NCBI GenBank assembly: GCA_024707365.1
Contig: JANPZV010000004.1
Span: 186,001-250,000 of the forward strand
Reading direction: 5' to 3'
From: Terricaulis sp.
GTDB lineage: Bacteria > Pseudomonadota > Alphaproteobacteria > Caulobacterales > Aquidulcibacteraceae
Length of the DNA stretch: 64,000 nt
Shown here: positions 33,617 to 43,520 of the stretch, in pieces
Layout of the letters: each line of letters starts with the position of its first letter
How positions within the stretch are numbered: position 1 is the first letter of the stretch
Made by a program: the position numbers and the translations under genes
The notes under the pieces: generated by a model
The model's database searches: none
What the model was told of the DNA's origin: nothing
The model's input: only the letters and a program-made list of their open reading frames with translations

Positions 33617-34389
33617 ATGGCCCGCATCCGCGCCGATCTCCTGCTTGTGTCCCGCGCTTTGGTGGAAAGCCGCGCCAAGGCGCGCGCCGCGATTGAGGCG
33701 GGCGGGGTGCGCGCTGACGGCGTGCGGGTGGACAAGCCGTCTGATCTGATCGACGAGGGCGCCGCGCTGGAGGTGGAGCCGGCGTTTCCCTGGGTGTCGC
33801 GCGCGGGCGTGAAGCTGGCGCATGCGCTTGATGTGTTTGGCGTTGATCCGGCGGGGCGCGATTGTTTGGACGTCGGCGCCTCAACCGGGGGCTTCACCGA
33901 TGTGTTGCTGACGCGCGGCGCAGCGAAGGTCTATGCGGTGGATGTCGGCCAGGGCCAATTGCATTCCAAGATCGCCGCCGATCCGCGTGTTGTGAGCCTG
34001 GAGCGCACCGATGCGCGCAGCCTCACAGCTGTGCTGATTCCTGAGCCGCCTTCGTTGATCGTCTGCGATGTGAGCTTTATCGGCGCGGCCAAAGCGCTTG
34101 GGCGCCGCTGGCGCTCGCCGCGCCAAACGCCGATCTCATCACGCTGATCAAGCCACAATTTGAGGCCGGGCCGCATAAGAATGCGATTTTGCCCGAAGCC
34201 GAAGCGCGCGCCGCCGCGCAAAGCGCGATCGAAGCGCTGGAGGGCCTCGCAGGCTTTCATCGCGTGGCGGCGGCGGATTCGCCCATTCGTGGCGGGGACG
34301 GCAATCTCGAGCTTTTGCTGCACGCAAAAGTGACCCCGGCGTTTCCGCCGGGGCCTTCGCGTCTCGGGGGTAGTGGACGACGAAACTAA
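33617..34389 (+). CDS. tlyA: TlyA family rRNA (cytidine-2'-O)-methyltransferase, one frameshift
   Basis: 257 residues after repair. The N-terminal S4 RNA-binding domain 'MARIRADLLLVSRALVESR' is followed by the FtsJ-like methyltransferase with 'VSRAGVKLAHALDVF', 'CLDVGASTGGFTDVLL' (SAM motif) and 'VCDVSFIGAAKAL'. The remainder 'LITLIKPQFEAGP' and 'DSPIRGGDGN' is in another frame. Adding one G to GGG at 34100-34102 joins them as 'KALGAPLALAAPN'. AAAGGAGG precedes the ATG. TlyA 2'-O-methylates rRNA cytidines (family knowledge). It converges with the glycine-zipper gene. Confidence 0.9.
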
Positions 34390-34390
34390 A

Positions 34391-34939
34391 TTAGCGTTGG
34401 CGCCACTGGCCGTCGCGATCGCGGCAGACGGTGATCTGCTCAACCCGCTCCCGGCCGCGCCGGTCATAGGTCACGCGTTCGCTGGGGCGGCATTCCTGGC
34501 GGTAGCCCGATTGGCTGTAGCCGGGGCCGCCATAGAGGCCGGAATTGTCGCCGTAGCGATCATCGCGATACCCCGGATCGTAGGGCTGGCCGCGATAGAC
34601 CGGCTCGCCATACATCGGCTCGTACTGGCCTTGGACGCGCGTATCGCAATTGGCCGTGGCTTGGCCAACGCCCGCACCGGCCACCGCGCCGACCACCGCG
34701 CCCAGCGCCGCGCCTTCGCCGCGCACGCCGCGATCGGCCACTTCCCGGCCCAAAAGCGCGCCGGCGATGCCGCCGATAATGGCCCCGCCGATGCGGCGAT
34801 TATTTTCCGAGCGCTGGCATTGCTCGTGACGGGACACTGTCTCGTCATGGTAGGAGCGGTATTGCTGCGCCGACGCCGGCTGGGCCACGACCATGGCCGC
34901 CATCAGGGCCGAAGCAGCGATGAAAACTTGACCACGCAT
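34391..34939 (-). CDS. glycine-zipper 2TM domain protein
   Basis: 182 residues with Sec signal 'FIAASALMAAMVVAQPASA'. The glycine-zipper segment 'IGGAIIGGIAGALLGREVADRG' and 'GAVVGAVAGAGVGQAT' is followed by a Tyr/Gly/Pro/Arg-rich tail and a conserved 'CRPSERVTYDRRGRERVEQITVCRD' type end. Such proteins are outer-membrane or periplasmic (SlyB/Rickettsia 17-kDa-like). No lipobox Cys is visible, so it is probably soluble or inserted by the zipper. Divergent from the RNA methyltransferase gene. Confidence 0.82.
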   Translation of the reverse strand: MRGQVFIAASALMAAMVVAQPASAQQYRSYHDETVSRHEQCQRSENNRRIGGAIIGGIAGALLGREVADRGVRGEGAALGAVVGAVAGAGVGQATANCDTRVQGQYEPMYGEPVYRGQPYDPGYRDDRYGDNSGLYGGPGYSQSGYRQECRPSERVTYDRRGRERVEQITVCRDRDGQWRQR

Positions 34940-34992
34940 AGGGGCCTCCTGTTCCTCAGCCTCTAAGAAAGCAAAACGAGCCTGAACGGCGT

Positions 34993-36294
34993 ATGAAGCA
35001 GAAAAAAATCCGCAACCGCCTGCCGCAAAGGCCGAAAATGGCCGCCGAGGCCCCGGTCGAGCGGGAGTTGGCGATTACCGCCGTGGGCGCGCGCGGCGAT
35101 GGCTTGGCCGAGGCTGACGGCCGCCTGTTCGCGCCGTTCACCCTGGCCGGGGAGCGCGTGCGCGCCCGCGTGGCGGGCGATCGCGCCGAGGTGCTGGAGC
35201 GGCTGGTTGAGAGCCCGGAGCGCCAGGCCGCGCCTTGCCGGCATTTTGGCCGCTGCGGCGGCTGCCAGCTGCAGCATTGGCGGCAGGAGCCCTACCTTGC
35301 GTGGAAGCGCCAGCAGGTGATCGAGGCGTTGAGCCGGCGCGGGCTTGGGGCGGCGCCGGTGGAAGATACTTTGCCGGCCTGGGGCGCGGGGCGCCGGCGC
35401 GCGGCGTTTCATGCCGGGCGCTGGGACGGCCGTGTGCGCGTGGGCTTCATCGAACGCGGCGGCGCGCGGCTGACGCCGATCGAACATTGCCCGGTGCTGA
35501 CGCCCGCTTTGGAAAAGCTGGCGCCGGAATTGGCGAGCCTCGCCAAACTGGTGCTGCCGCAACGCGGCGACATCACGCTCTCCTGCATCGAAACGGACGC
35601 GGGCGTGGATGTGGCGGTGAAAGGCGCGGGCCGGGCTGATGTGCTGGTGCGCGAGAGGTTTAGCGAACTGGTGGCGTTGGCGGAGCAACTCAATCTCGCG
35701 CGCCTCAGCATCGATGGCGAGCCTGTCGTCACCCGCGCCAAGCCGGTGCTGCGCATGGGCCGGGCTTTGGTTTCGCCGCCGCCGGGGGCTTTCCTGCAAG
35801 CCACCGCGCTGGGGGAAGCGACGCTCGCGCAGCTGACGCTTGAAGCGCTTGCCGGCGCCAAGCGCGTGGTGGATTTGTTTTCCGGCGTCGGCACCTTTGC
35901 GCTGCGCCTAGCGGAGCAGGCCGAGGTGCTGGCGGTGGAGGGCGATGATGCGATGCTGGCCGCGCTCAAAGCTGGCGCTGATGGCGCGGGAGGGGCGCTG
36001 AAAGAGGTCTCGATCCTGCGGCGCGATTTGCTGCGCACGCCGTTTTCAACGCTGGAAATGAAGAAATTCGACGGCGCGGTGATCGATCCGCCGCGCTCGG
36101 GCGCGCGATTGCAGGCTGAGCAGATCGCCCGCGCGCCGATCCGCAAGCTGGCTTATGTTTCGTGCGATCCGGCCAGCTTCGCGCGCGACGTTCCGGTGCT
36201 GATTGAACACGGCTTCTCACTCACGCGCGTGACCCCGGTTGACCAATTCCGCTGGAGCCCGCACACCGAATTGGTTGGGGCGTTCGAGCGATGA
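34993..36294 (+). CDS. RlmD/RumA-like class I SAM-dependent RNA (uracil-5-)methyltransferase
   Basis: 433 residues. N-terminal TRAM-like beta domain ('ELAITAVGARGDGLAEADGR'), a four-cysteine cluster site ('CRHFGRCGGCQLQHW' and 'HCPV'), then the methyltransferase with 'VVDLFSGVGTFALRLAE', 'AVIDPPRSGA' and the catalytic-Cys motif 'LAYVSCDPASFARDV'. It should methylate a uridine in rRNA or tRNA; which one cannot be told. Its stop overlaps the ycgN-like ATG (ATGA). Confidence 0.92.
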   Translation: MKQKKIRNRLPQRPKMAAEAPVERELAITAVGARGDGLAEADGRLFAPFTLAGERVRARVAGDRAEVLERLVESPERQAAPCRHFGRCGGCQLQHWRQEPYLAWKRQQVIEALSRRGLGAAPVEDTLPAWGAGRRRAAFHAGRWDGRVRVGFIERGGARLTPIEHCPVLTPALEKLAPELASLAKLVLPQRGDITLSCIETDAGVDVAVKGAGRADVLVRERFSELVALAEQLNLARLSIDGEPVVTRAKPVLRMGRALVSPPPGAFLQATALGEATLAQLTLEALAGAKRVVDLFSGVGTFALRLAEQAEVLAVEGDDAMLAALKAGADGAGGALKEVSILRRDLLRTPFSTLEMKKFDGAVIDPPRSGARLQAEQIARAPIRKLAYVSCDPASFARDVPVLIEHGFSLTRVTPVDQFRWSPHTELVGAFER

Positions 36295-36845
36295 AAACCA
36301 TCACCTTGCTGAACAAGCGCGCGCGCAAGCCGGCGCCGCCGCAAGAGATCACGCCGCGCTTTTGGGAAACCAAAACGCTCAAGCAAATGAACGACGCGGA
36401 GTGGGAGGCGCTCTGCGACAATTGCGGCAAGTGTTGCGTCATCACGATCGAGGACGTGGACACCGGCTTCATCCACCGCACTAATGTTTCCTGCAAATTG
36501 TTCGATACCGAAAAGGGCATGTGCGGCGATTACGCCAACCGCAAAAAGATCGTGCCCGATTGCGTGAAGCTCACCACCAAGAATGTGCCGAAGCTCGATT
36601 GGCTGCCCGAGACGTGCGCTTACAAGCTGATCGATGAGAAGCGGCCGCTGCACTGGTGGCACCCGCTTGTTTCGGGCGATCCCGAAAGCGTGCATGTGGC
36701 CCAAGCTTCCGCGCGCGGGCGCACCCGGCCCGAGGGGCGGCTGCAAATGTCTGGGCTGATCCGGCGCATCGTGGCCTGGCCCGAGCCGCTGGAGAAGCCG
36801 CCGAAAGGCTATCGGCCCCGCCGCGCCAAGACGCCAAAGGGATGA
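36291..36845 (+). CDS. YcgN family cysteine-cluster protein
   Basis: 184 residues. The pattern 'LCDNCGKCCVI', 'VSCKLFD', 'GMCGDYANR' and 'PDCVKLT' is the UPF0260/YcgN cysteine cluster, thought to bind zinc or an iron-sulfur centre. 'WLPETCAYKLI' and 'PLHWWHPLVSGD' are also conserved. Function is unknown. It is translationally coupled to the RNA methyltransferase by a four-base overlap. Confidence 0.9.
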   Translation: MKTITLLNKRARKPAPPQEITPRFWETKTLKQMNDAEWEALCDNCGKCCVITIEDVDTGFIHRTNVSCKLFDTEKGMCGDYANRKKIVPDCVKLTTKNVPKLDWLPETCAYKLIDEKRPLHWWHPLVSGDPESVHVAQASARGRTRPEGRLQMSGLIRRIVAWPEPLEKPPKGYRPRRAKTPKG

Positions 36846-36892
36846 CGTTTGCGCGCATGGAAAAGCGCGCGGCTTCACCTTAAGCTCTTCCC

Positions 36893-37951
36893 ATGAGCCT
36901 TAAGCGCGATCTTGGCCGCGCCCGTTACGCCGCCGCCCAGGGCGCGCGCGTGGCGTGGTACATGGGCCAGTATCTGATGGCGCGGCGCATCTCGGGGCCG
37001 TTCAATCGCCCCGGCGAGCCGCAATTTCAGCCCCAAGCGCCCGAGGGCGATCAGCAGCGCATTCGCGATGCGTTCCTGGCGCTGTTTGCGCTGGATCGAC
37101 TCAATATCGAGATGGGGCTTTACCCGGCGCCGAATGACCTGCGCGTGACGCGCGCGCTTTCGGCGCTGAAAAATTCCTCGCGCTTCTTCCGTGATCTGCC
37201 GAATGTCGATCGCCGCCGCGTGCAGCGGGCGGGCGTGGAGGTGCGTGAGGCGGGCCGCGCCGAGGGGCGCTACCCCACCTATTATTTGCAGAATTTCCAC
37301 TACCAGAGCGGCGGCTGGCTCACCGAGGACAGCGCGCGGCTTTACGATACGCAGGTCGAAATCCTGTTTGGCGGCGCGGCCGATGCGATGCGGCGCATCG
37401 CGCTTGGCTCGCTCGCAGCTGCGCTGCGCGGGCGGGATCAGCGCCAGGTGAAGCTGATCGATCTGGCCTGCGGCAACGGGCGTTTTCTGCGCCAGATCAT
37501 GGCGGCGTTTCCGCGGCTGCCGGCCACGGGGCTTGATCTTTCGCCCGCCTATTGCGCCGAAGCGCGCACGCGGCTTGCGCCTTGGGCGCAGGTGGAGATC
37601 GTCAATGGCGCGGTGGAGCAGGCGCCGTTCGAGGATGGGAGCTTTGATGCCGCCACTTGCGTCTATCTCTTCCACGAATTGCCGCCGCGCGTGCGGCGTG
37701 AGGCGGCGCGGGAGATGGCGCGGCTGCTGAAACCGGGCGGGGTGCTGGTGTTCGCCGATTCAATTCAAACCGGCGATCACGGCGATCTTGACCGCATGCT
37801 CGAATATTTTCCGGTCGGCTTTCATGAGCCGTATTATGGCTCATATCTGAAAGAGGATTTGCCGGCTGTGTTTGCCGAAGCAGGGTTTGAGCTGGAGGAA
37901 ACGACGAACGCTTTCCTCACCAAAATCATCCGCTTCCGCAAGCGCGCCTAA
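36893..37951 (+). CDS. class I SAM-dependent methyltransferase
   Basis: 352 residues. The SAM-binding motif is 'LIDLACGNGRFLRQIMAAFP', followed by 'ATGLDLSPAYCAEAR' and 'FDAATCVYLFHELPPRVRRE', the Methyltransf_11/25 layout. It has a long N-terminal region of about 185 residues ('SSRFFRDLPNVDRRRV', 'YYLQNFHYQSGGWLTEDSARLYD') shared by a group of uncharacterised methyltransferases. The substrate is unknown. The stop TAA is part of the repeat at 37948-37980. Confidence 0.88.
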   Translation: MSLKRDLGRARYAAAQGARVAWYMGQYLMARRISGPFNRPGEPQFQPQAPEGDQQRIRDAFLALFALDRLNIEMGLYPAPNDLRVTRALSALKNSSRFFRDLPNVDRRRVQRAGVEVREAGRAEGRYPTYYLQNFHYQSGGWLTEDSARLYDTQVEILFGGAADAMRRIALGSLAAALRGRDQRQVKLIDLACGNGRFLRQIMAAFPRLPATGLDLSPAYCAEARTRLAPWAQVEIVNGAVEQAPFEDGSFDAATCVYLFHELPPRVRREAAREMARLLKPGGVLVFADSIQTGDHGDLDRMLEYFPVGFHEPYYGSYLKEDLPAVFAEAGFELEETTNAFLTKIIRFRKRA

Positions 37952-37980
37952 AGCAACGCATTTAAGCCCCGACGCTTTAG
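37948..37980. repeat. AT-rich palindromic repeat, gene-end family, copy 4
   Basis: CTAAAGC and GCTTTAG form the ends, with AACGCATTTAAGCCCCGAC between. The inverse strand reads CTAAAGCGTCGGGGCTTAAA.., matching the left arm at 14876. The stop codons of the methyltransferase gene (plus) and the next gene (minus) lie in the two ends. Confidence 0.72.
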
Positions 37981-38450
37981 CGCCAGGAGAGTGTGGGCAG
38001 CAGCAGATCCAGGCGCGTTTCCGAAGCGGGCTTGAGGCCATCCAGCAGCGACGCCAACTCCACATTCACCTCAAACTCTTCGGCAAAACGCGGCGCGCCG
38101 AGCAGATCATCGGCCGAGATGCTGGGATCGTGCGCGTAGAGCGGCGCAGCTTGCGCAATTTCTTCAAGCGCGGATTCTTCCGCGTCGCGCGCCAGCAGCT
38201 CATATGGCGCAGGCGGGGCGGCGAAGCGCGTTTCGGCGGCCGAGGCGGAGGCGACAAGCTCAAAACGCGGCGCTTCATCAACGCCGGGGTTCCAATCAGG
38301 CCCGCCGGTGATGATGTAATCGAGCCCGAGCACGCCGCCCAGCGCGATCGCCGCGACGATGCCGCCGCGCCTAAGCTTGCGGCGCACCACAGGTTTTTCC
38401 GCGATGCGCGCGATCTGCGCAGATACGTTGCGCAAGCGATCTAAAAACAT
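37977..38450 (-). CDS. hypothetical membrane-anchored protein
   Basis: 157 residues from 'MFLDRLRNVSAQIARIAEKP', with one span 'GGIVAAIALGGVLGLDYII' near residue 45 and an acidic periplasmic part ('LARDAEESALEEIAQ', 'VNVELASLLDGL'). The ORF-track start 14 codons earlier is possible. No domain recognised. It overlaps the gene-end repeat at its stop codon. Confidence 0.6.
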   Translation of the reverse strand: MFLDRLRNVSAQIARIAEKPVVRRKLRRGGIVAAIALGGVLGLDYIITGGPDWNPGVDEAPRFELVASASAAETRFAAPPAPYELLARDAEESALEEIAQAAPLYAHDPSISADDLLGAPRFAEEFEVNVELASLLDGLKPASETRLDLLLPTLSWR

Positions 38451-38533
38451 AGGCGGCCCCAATGCGTGCAGCGCCACAGGCGCGACGCACACAATCTACA
38501 TTGCATGCGCCGGCCGGGCAATGTTTGCGGCGT

Positions 38534-40111
38534 TTATGGGGCGGTTTGTTGCGGCAATGTATAGTCCACCACCGCGCCGGGCCCGAGCGGCAGATCGAGA
38601 TAGACCCACGCGAAGGTCAGCGCGATGCCGGTGATGAGGATCCAGATCGAATAGGGGATCATCGTCGCCGTCAGGCTGCCGAGGCCGAAATCCTTATTCC
38701 AACGCTGCGCGAAGGTGAGGATCAGCGGGAAATACACCATCAGCGGCGTGATGATGTTGGTGGCCCCATCGCCGACGCGATAGGCGGCCGTGGTCATTTC
38801 CGGGCTGACATTCAGCAGCATCATCATCGGCACCAGCACCGGCGCCATCAGCGCCCATTTGGCGCTGGCCGAACCGACGAACAGATTGATCAGCGCCGTC
38901 AGCGCGACGATCAGCACCAAGAGCACCGGCAGCGGCAGGTTGGAGCTGGCGATCGCGTCCGCGCCCTGCACCGCGAAGATGAGGCCGAGATTGGACCAGT
39001 TGAACATCGCCACGAAGTGCGCCGCCGCGAAGGCGAGCACGAGATAATAGGCCATGTCGCCCATCGAGGCCGACATCATCTTCACCGCGTCGCGGTGATT
39101 GTTCACGGTTTTCGCTGCGGCCCCGTAGGCCCAGCCGGCCGCGAGGAAGAGAATGAAAAAGCCCGCCACCAGCGATTGATAGAACGGCGTCAGCCGCGCT
39201 TCGGGATTGGGCGCATCTTCGTTGATCAGCGGCGTGCCCGGCCCGACGGTGAAGAACACCCAAAGCGCCACCACCGCAAGGCACGCAAGCCCCGCCCAGG
39301 CGAGGCCCTTCTTTTGCTCCGCCGTCAGCGGCGCATCGCTATCGCCCACCTTGGCGTGGTCATCTTCGCCAGGCGTCCATTTGCCGAGGCGCTTCTCGAT
39401 GATCTGATCGGTGACGAACCAGATCACGGGCAGAAACACAAACAGCATTACAGCGATGAAAAACCAATTGCCGGCGATATTGGCCTGCCAAGTGGGATCG
39501 ACGGTTTCCGCCGCCGCTTGCGTGATGCCAAACAGCAGCGCGTCGAGTTGGCCCGGCAGCAGATTGGCCGAGAAGCCCCCCGATACGCCGGCGAATGCGG
39601 CGGCGATGCCCGCGATTGGATGGCGCCCGGCTGACGCGTAAAGCACGCCCGCAAGCGGGATCAGCACAACGTAGGCCGCATCGGCCGCGAGGTTGCCCAT
39701 CATCGCCACGAACGCGACAGCCGGCGTCAGCAGAAATTTCGGCGCGTTGCGCACGCCCGCGCGCATCGCGGTGGCGAACAGGCCCGAGCGCTCGGCCACG
39801 CCCGCGCCCAGCATCACCACCAGCACATAGCCGAGCGGATGAAAGTGCGTGAACGTCTGCGGCATCTCCACCCAGAGGCGGCGGATATTGTCGGCCGAAA
39901 GCAGGCTGACGGCGCTGATGACGATCGGATTGCCCGCTTCGTCGGTTTGCGTGGGGTGGGGGGCGGAATAATTCAGCGCGGCGGCGGCGACGCTGAACAC
40001 GATCAGGAAGCCGATCAGGTAGAGAAAGATGAAAACAGGATCGGGCAGCTTGTTGCCCGTACGCTCGACCCAGCCGAGAAAACCTTTCTGCGAAGCGCCT
40101 GCTTCCGCCAT
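38534..40111 (-). CDS. AbgT family transporter
   Basis: 525 residues from 'MAEAGASQKGFLGWVERTGNKLPDPVFIF', start at 40111 set by GGAGGG nine bases upstream. Multiple membrane spans ('FLYLIGFLIVFSVAAAALN', 'YVLVVMLGAGVAERSG', 'FVFLPVIWFVTDQIIEKRLG'). Conserved AbgT blocks are 'LLTPAVAFVAMMGNLAADAAYVVLIPLA', 'LLVLIVALTALINLFVGSASAKWA' and 'RVGDGATNIITPLMVYFPL'. The family takes up p-aminobenzoyl-glutamate or exports sulfonamide-like compounds. No partner hydrolase (abgA/abgB) is next to it. Confidence 0.93.
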   Translation of the reverse strand: MAEAGASQKGFLGWVERTGNKLPDPVFIFLYLIGFLIVFSVAAAALNYSAPHPTQTDEAGNPIVISAVSLLSADNIRRLWVEMPQTFTHFHPLGYVLVVMLGAGVAERSGLFATAMRAGVRNAPKFLLTPAVAFVAMMGNLAADAAYVVLIPLAGVLYASAGRHPIAGIAAAFAGVSGGFSANLLPGQLDALLFGITQAAAETVDPTWQANIAGNWFFIAVMLFVFLPVIWFVTDQIIEKRLGKWTPGEDDHAKVGDSDAPLTAEQKKGLAWAGLACLAVVALWVFFTVGPGTPLINEDAPNPEARLTPFYQSLVAGFFILFLAAGWAYGAAAKTVNNHRDAVKMMSASMGDMAYYLVLAFAAAHFVAMFNWSNLGLIFAVQGADAIASSNLPLPVLLVLIVALTALINLFVGSASAKWALMAPVLVPMMMLLNVSPEMTTAAYRVGDGATNIITPLMVYFPLILTFAQRWNKDFGLGSLTATMIPYSIWILITGIALTFAWVYLDLPLGPGAVVDYTLPQQTAP

Positions 40112-40259
40112 GCCATCCCTCCTGCAACCAGCGCACGCGCCGGATTCAACCCTTGCTTCAGGAAATGACGGCAAATCGCCGGCAAGGCAACCCGATAACG
40201 TGCGCGTTGTTGCCAACGCCCGTCTGCGCGCCCTAAGCCTAGCCCGTGGGGGCGAGCAT

Positions 40260-41633
40260 ATGGGGCAAAATCAATCAGGGCCGATCGCCATCGTGACGGT
40301 GCACGGCACCGGCGACACCGCCGCCGCTGACGCGGGCGATAAATGGTTCCAGCAAGGGGCGGCGTTCAGCGAAGCGCTGCGCGCGCGCCTGGCGCAAGAG
40401 GGCTTTGCCGCCGACATCAAGCCTCATTTATGGACCGGCGCCAACAGCGCCTGGGATCGCGAACAGGCGGCCAACGGCCTCGCGGCGCGCATCCGCAAGC
40501 TCTACAAGCACTATGACACCATCCATGTGATCGGCCACAGCCACGGCGGCAATGTCGCCAATGATGCGGCGGTGCTGCTCAAATGGGGCTTGCGCAAGGA
40601 CGCCAAGAAAGAGCGGTTCGACAGCCTCACCACCGTGGGCACGCCGTTTTTCAATGTCCGCACCGGCTGGCTGCAAATGCTGGCGGGGATTCTTTTTCTG
40701 ATCATCGCCTGGGGCAGCGCGATTGTCTTTCCGTTCCTGAGTTTGCTGTTGCTGGTGCTGGTGGTGAATGGGGAGTTCATGGAAGGCAGCTCCCACGCCA
40801 TGCAGCTGATCGTGTTTGGCGTCTATTTTTTCACCGTGGGGCCGGCGGTTTTGTTCATGCTGCGGATGTCGCGCCAGGGCGTGCGGCGCATTCTCCGGCC
40901 TCGGCGCGGCGCGCATACGAAAACTTCGATCTTCAGCATCTGGCACGAGAACGATGAGGCGATCGCCTTTCTGCAGCGCGTGGAGGAATTGAAGCTTGAG
41001 CCGTTCGCGCGGGGCGCGTTGTTTCGCGGCTCGCGCGGGGCGGGAGTGGCGATCGGGGTGCTTGCGGTGCTGGTGTTCGCGCTGGCGCATCCGGTGCTTT
41101 ACAGTTTCGGCCTGCTCGATCTGTTTGATTTCAACACCTCCTCGGCGGATGAGGACGTGGGCACCAACATCGCCGCGGTGGCGATGTTAAGCTGGCTGTT
41201 CGCGCCCGCGATCTTTGCTGTGGTTTATCTGCTTTATCGCTTTTTGATTGGCGGAGCTCAGGAGATCGCCGCGCGCGGGACGTTGAACCGATCTGTGGGC
41301 GGGGTGCTGCGCGGTATAGCGATGGGGCGCGATGGCGATCAGGTGCTGTGCAATGTCGGCCCGCGCTCGCACACCCATCGCACCGAGGATTTGATCTTGA
41401 GCGGCGACTGCGCGGCGCGCATGCAGCAGAACGCCAATGGCGCGGCGGGCGCGCTGATCGATAAATATCGCTGGGCGCTGTTCTCGGTTGGCGGCGATGC
41501 CAGCGCCTCGCTCACCTCGCTGACGACCGATGCGATGACCTGGGACAGCCTCATCCACACCACCTATTTCGAGCAGCCCGAAGTGGTGGAGGCGATCGCC
41601 GCGCACATCGCCGCTCAGGCGCGCGCGGTTTAG
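40260..41633 (+). CDS. alpha/beta hydrolase-fold membrane protein
   Basis: 457 residues. The N-terminal part has '[12 protein letters not shown]' (oxyanion region) and '[16 protein letters not shown]', placing a nucleophile Ser at residue 94. Two pairs of membrane spans follow, at about 138-205 ('[20 protein letters not shown]') and about 262-330 ('[18 protein letters not shown]', '[18 protein letters not shown]'). The C-terminal soluble part has '[20 protein letters not shown]', where the terminal His would be. It may be a lipase or esterase at the membrane; the substrate is unknown. The stop overlaps that of aroC by four bases. Confidence 0.75.
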   Translation: MGQNQSGPIAIVTVHGTGDTAAADAGDKWFQQGAAFSEALRARLAQEGFAADIKPHLWTGANSAWDREQAANGLAARIRKLYKHYDTIHVIGHSHGGNVANDAAVLLKWGLRKDAKKERFDSLTTVGTPFFNVRTGWLQMLAGILFLIIAWGSAIVFPFLSLLLLVLVVNGEFMEGSSHAMQLIVFGVYFFTVGPAVLFMLRMSRQGVRRILRPRRGAHTKTSIFSIWHENDEAIAFLQRVEELKLEPFARGALFRGSRGAGVAIGVLAVLVFALAHPVLYSFGLLDLFDFNTSSADEDVGTNIAAVAMLSWLFAPAIFAVVYLLYRFLIGGAQEIAARGTLNRSVGGVLRGIAMGRDGDQVLCNVGPRSHTHRTEDLILSGDCAARMQQNANGAAGALIDKYRWALFSVGGDASASLTSLTTDAMTWDSLIHTTYFEQPEVVEAIAAHIAAQARAV

Positions 41634-42724
41634 CGTCCCGTCTGCCCGCGATGGCGCAGTTTCGCGTCCGCCAGCACGCAGGCCAGCATCGCCTCAGCCA
41701 CCGGCGCTGCGCGGATGCCCACGCATGGATCGTGGCGGCCCTTGGTGGAGACGTCCACGTTCTGGCCGTTCTTATCGACGCTCTGGCGCGGGGTGAGGAT
41801 CGAGGAGGTGGGCTTCACTGCAAAGCGCGCCACGATCGGCTGGCCGGTGGAAATCCCGCCCAGCACGCCGCCCGCATGATTGGATGAGAAATCCGGCTTG
41901 CCATCCGCGCCCGCGCGCATCTCGTCGGCGTTCTCAACGCCGGTGAGCGCGGCTGAAGCGAAGCCCGCGCCGATCTCGACGCCCTTCACCGCATTGATGC
42001 TCATCAGTGCGGCGGCGATCTCGGCGTCGATCTTGCCGTAGATGGGCGCGCCCCAGCCGGCGGGAACGCCGCTTGCCTCCACCTCAAGGATGGCGCCCAC
42101 CGATGAGCCGGCCTTGCGCGTCTCATCCAGCAGCTTTTCCCACAGCGGCGCGGTTTGCGCGTCCGGGCACCAGAAGGGGTTGTTCTCCGTCTCGGCCCAG
42201 TTCCAGCGGCTGCGGTCAATCTTCACGTCGCCGATCTGGATCAGCGCCGCGCGGATGGTGATCGCCTCGCCCAGCACTTTGCGCGCCACCGCGCCGGCGG
42301 CCACGCGCGCGGCGGTTTCGCGCGCCGAGCTTCTGCCCCCGCCACGATAATCGCGGACGCCATATTTGGCGTCGTAAGCGTAATCGGCGTGGCCGGGGCG
42401 GTAGAGGTCGCGGATCTCGCCATAATCCTTGCTGCGCTGATCCACGTTCTCGATCAGCAGCGAAATCGGCGCGCCGGTGGTGACTGGCCCGCCGGTGCGA
42501 TCATCCTCGAATACGCCCGAGAGGATCTTCACCGCGTCCGGCTCGCGCCGCTGGGTGACGAACCGGCTGCCGCCAGGGGCGCGCCGGTCCAGCCAGTGCT
42601 GGATCTCCTCAACCGTGAGGCCGAGCCCAGGAGGGCACCCGTCCACCACGCAGCCCAGCGCCGGCCCATGGCTCTCGCCCCAGGTGGTGACGCGGAAAAG
42701 GTGGCCGAACGTGTTGTGGGACAT
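41630..42724 (-). CDS. aroC: chorismate synthase
   Basis: Last step of the shikimate pathway (EPSP to chorismate), FMN-dependent. 364 residues, standard length. Signatures are '[28 protein letters not shown]', '[29 protein letters not shown]' and '[17 protein letters not shown]'. The frame is intact. Divergent from pdxH with a 49-base gap. Confidence 0.97.
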   Translation of the reverse strand: MSHNTFGHLFRVTTWGESHGPALGCVVDGCPPGLGLTVEEIQHWLDRRAPGGSRFVTQRREPDAVKILSGVFEDDRTGGPVTTGAPISLLIENVDQRSKDYGEIRDLYRPGHADYAYDAKYGVRDYRGGGRSSARETAARVAAGAVARKVLGEAITIRAALIQIGDVKIDRSRWNWAETENNPFWCPDAQTAPLWEKLLDETRKAGSSVGAILEVEASGVPAGWGAPIYGKIDAEIAAALMSINAVKGVEIGAGFASAALTGVENADEMRAGADGKPDFSSNHAGGVLGGISTGQPIVARFAVKPTSSILTPRQSVDKNGQNVDVSTKGRHDPCVGIRAAPVAEAMLACVLADAKLRHRGQTGR

Positions 42725-42773
42725 GGGCGCTCATTCGCCTATATCGGGTGCAAGCACAACAGGAGCAGTAAAC

Positions 42774-43437
42774 GTGGCGGGCGACGATCTCATCCCTCCA
42801 TCGCCGACCTACGATCCAGCCGGCCAGCCCCCGGCGGACGATGCGGCGCTGTTCGCCGAGAGCGAGCCGTTCGCGCTGTTTGAGCGCTGGCTCACCGAGG
42901 CCAAGGCCAAGGAGCCGAACGATCCCAACGCCATGGCGCTCGCCACCGCCGATGCGGAAGGTTTCCCCGACGTGCGCATGGTGCTGCTCAAGGGGCTTGA
43001 TCGTGGTTTTGTGTTTTACACCAATACCGAGAGCGCCAAGGGCCGCCAGTTGGAGGCCAACGCCCGCGCGGCCATCGTTCTGCACTGGAAAAGCCTGCGC
43101 CGCCAAGTTCGCGCGCGTGGGCTGATCGAGCCGGTTTCGGCCGAGGAGGCGGACGCCTATTTCCAAACCCGCGATCGGGGCGCGCGCATCGGCGCCTGGG
43201 CGAGCGCCCAATCGCACCCGCTGGAAAATCGCCTCGCGCTTGAAAAGCGCATTGCCGAATTTGTCGCCAAGTTCGGGCTTGGCGATGTGCCGCGGCCGCC
43301 GCATTGGCGCGGCTATCGGCTGTCGCCGCTGACGATCGAAGTTTTGGCGCGACCGGCCCTTTCGGCTGCATGATCGGCTGGTGTTCAAGCGCGGCGCGCC
43401 CGGTGAGCCTTGGCGCAAGGCGCGGCTCTATCCCTGA
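42774..43437 (+). CDS. pdxH: pyridoxamine 5'-phosphate oxidase, one frameshift near the 3' end
   Basis: FMN oxidase giving pyridoxal 5'-phosphate. GTG start at 42774, eight bases after AGGAG; the longer ORF-track entry begins inside aroC antisense. Motifs: '[26 protein letters not shown]', '[18 protein letters not shown]', '[25 protein letters not shown]' and '[11 protein letters not shown]'. An extra G near 43341 ends the frame early. Removing it gives '..[16 protein letters not shown]' and a stop at 43435-43437, 220 residues, the family length. Confidence 0.92.
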
Positions 43438-43520
43438 CCGTGGGGCAGCCGACCATTCTGGTTTGCTCGCCGGCGCCGTATGCGCTTTAATCCCCGAAAA
43501 TCAATTGGGAGGCGTTTACG

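Noticed and set aside
38462-39634. 390-residue plus-strand ORF opposite the AbgT gene
   Set aside because: Its translation is low-complexity Arg/His/Glu/Asp sequence typical of antisense frames; the AbgT gene on the other strand is convincing.
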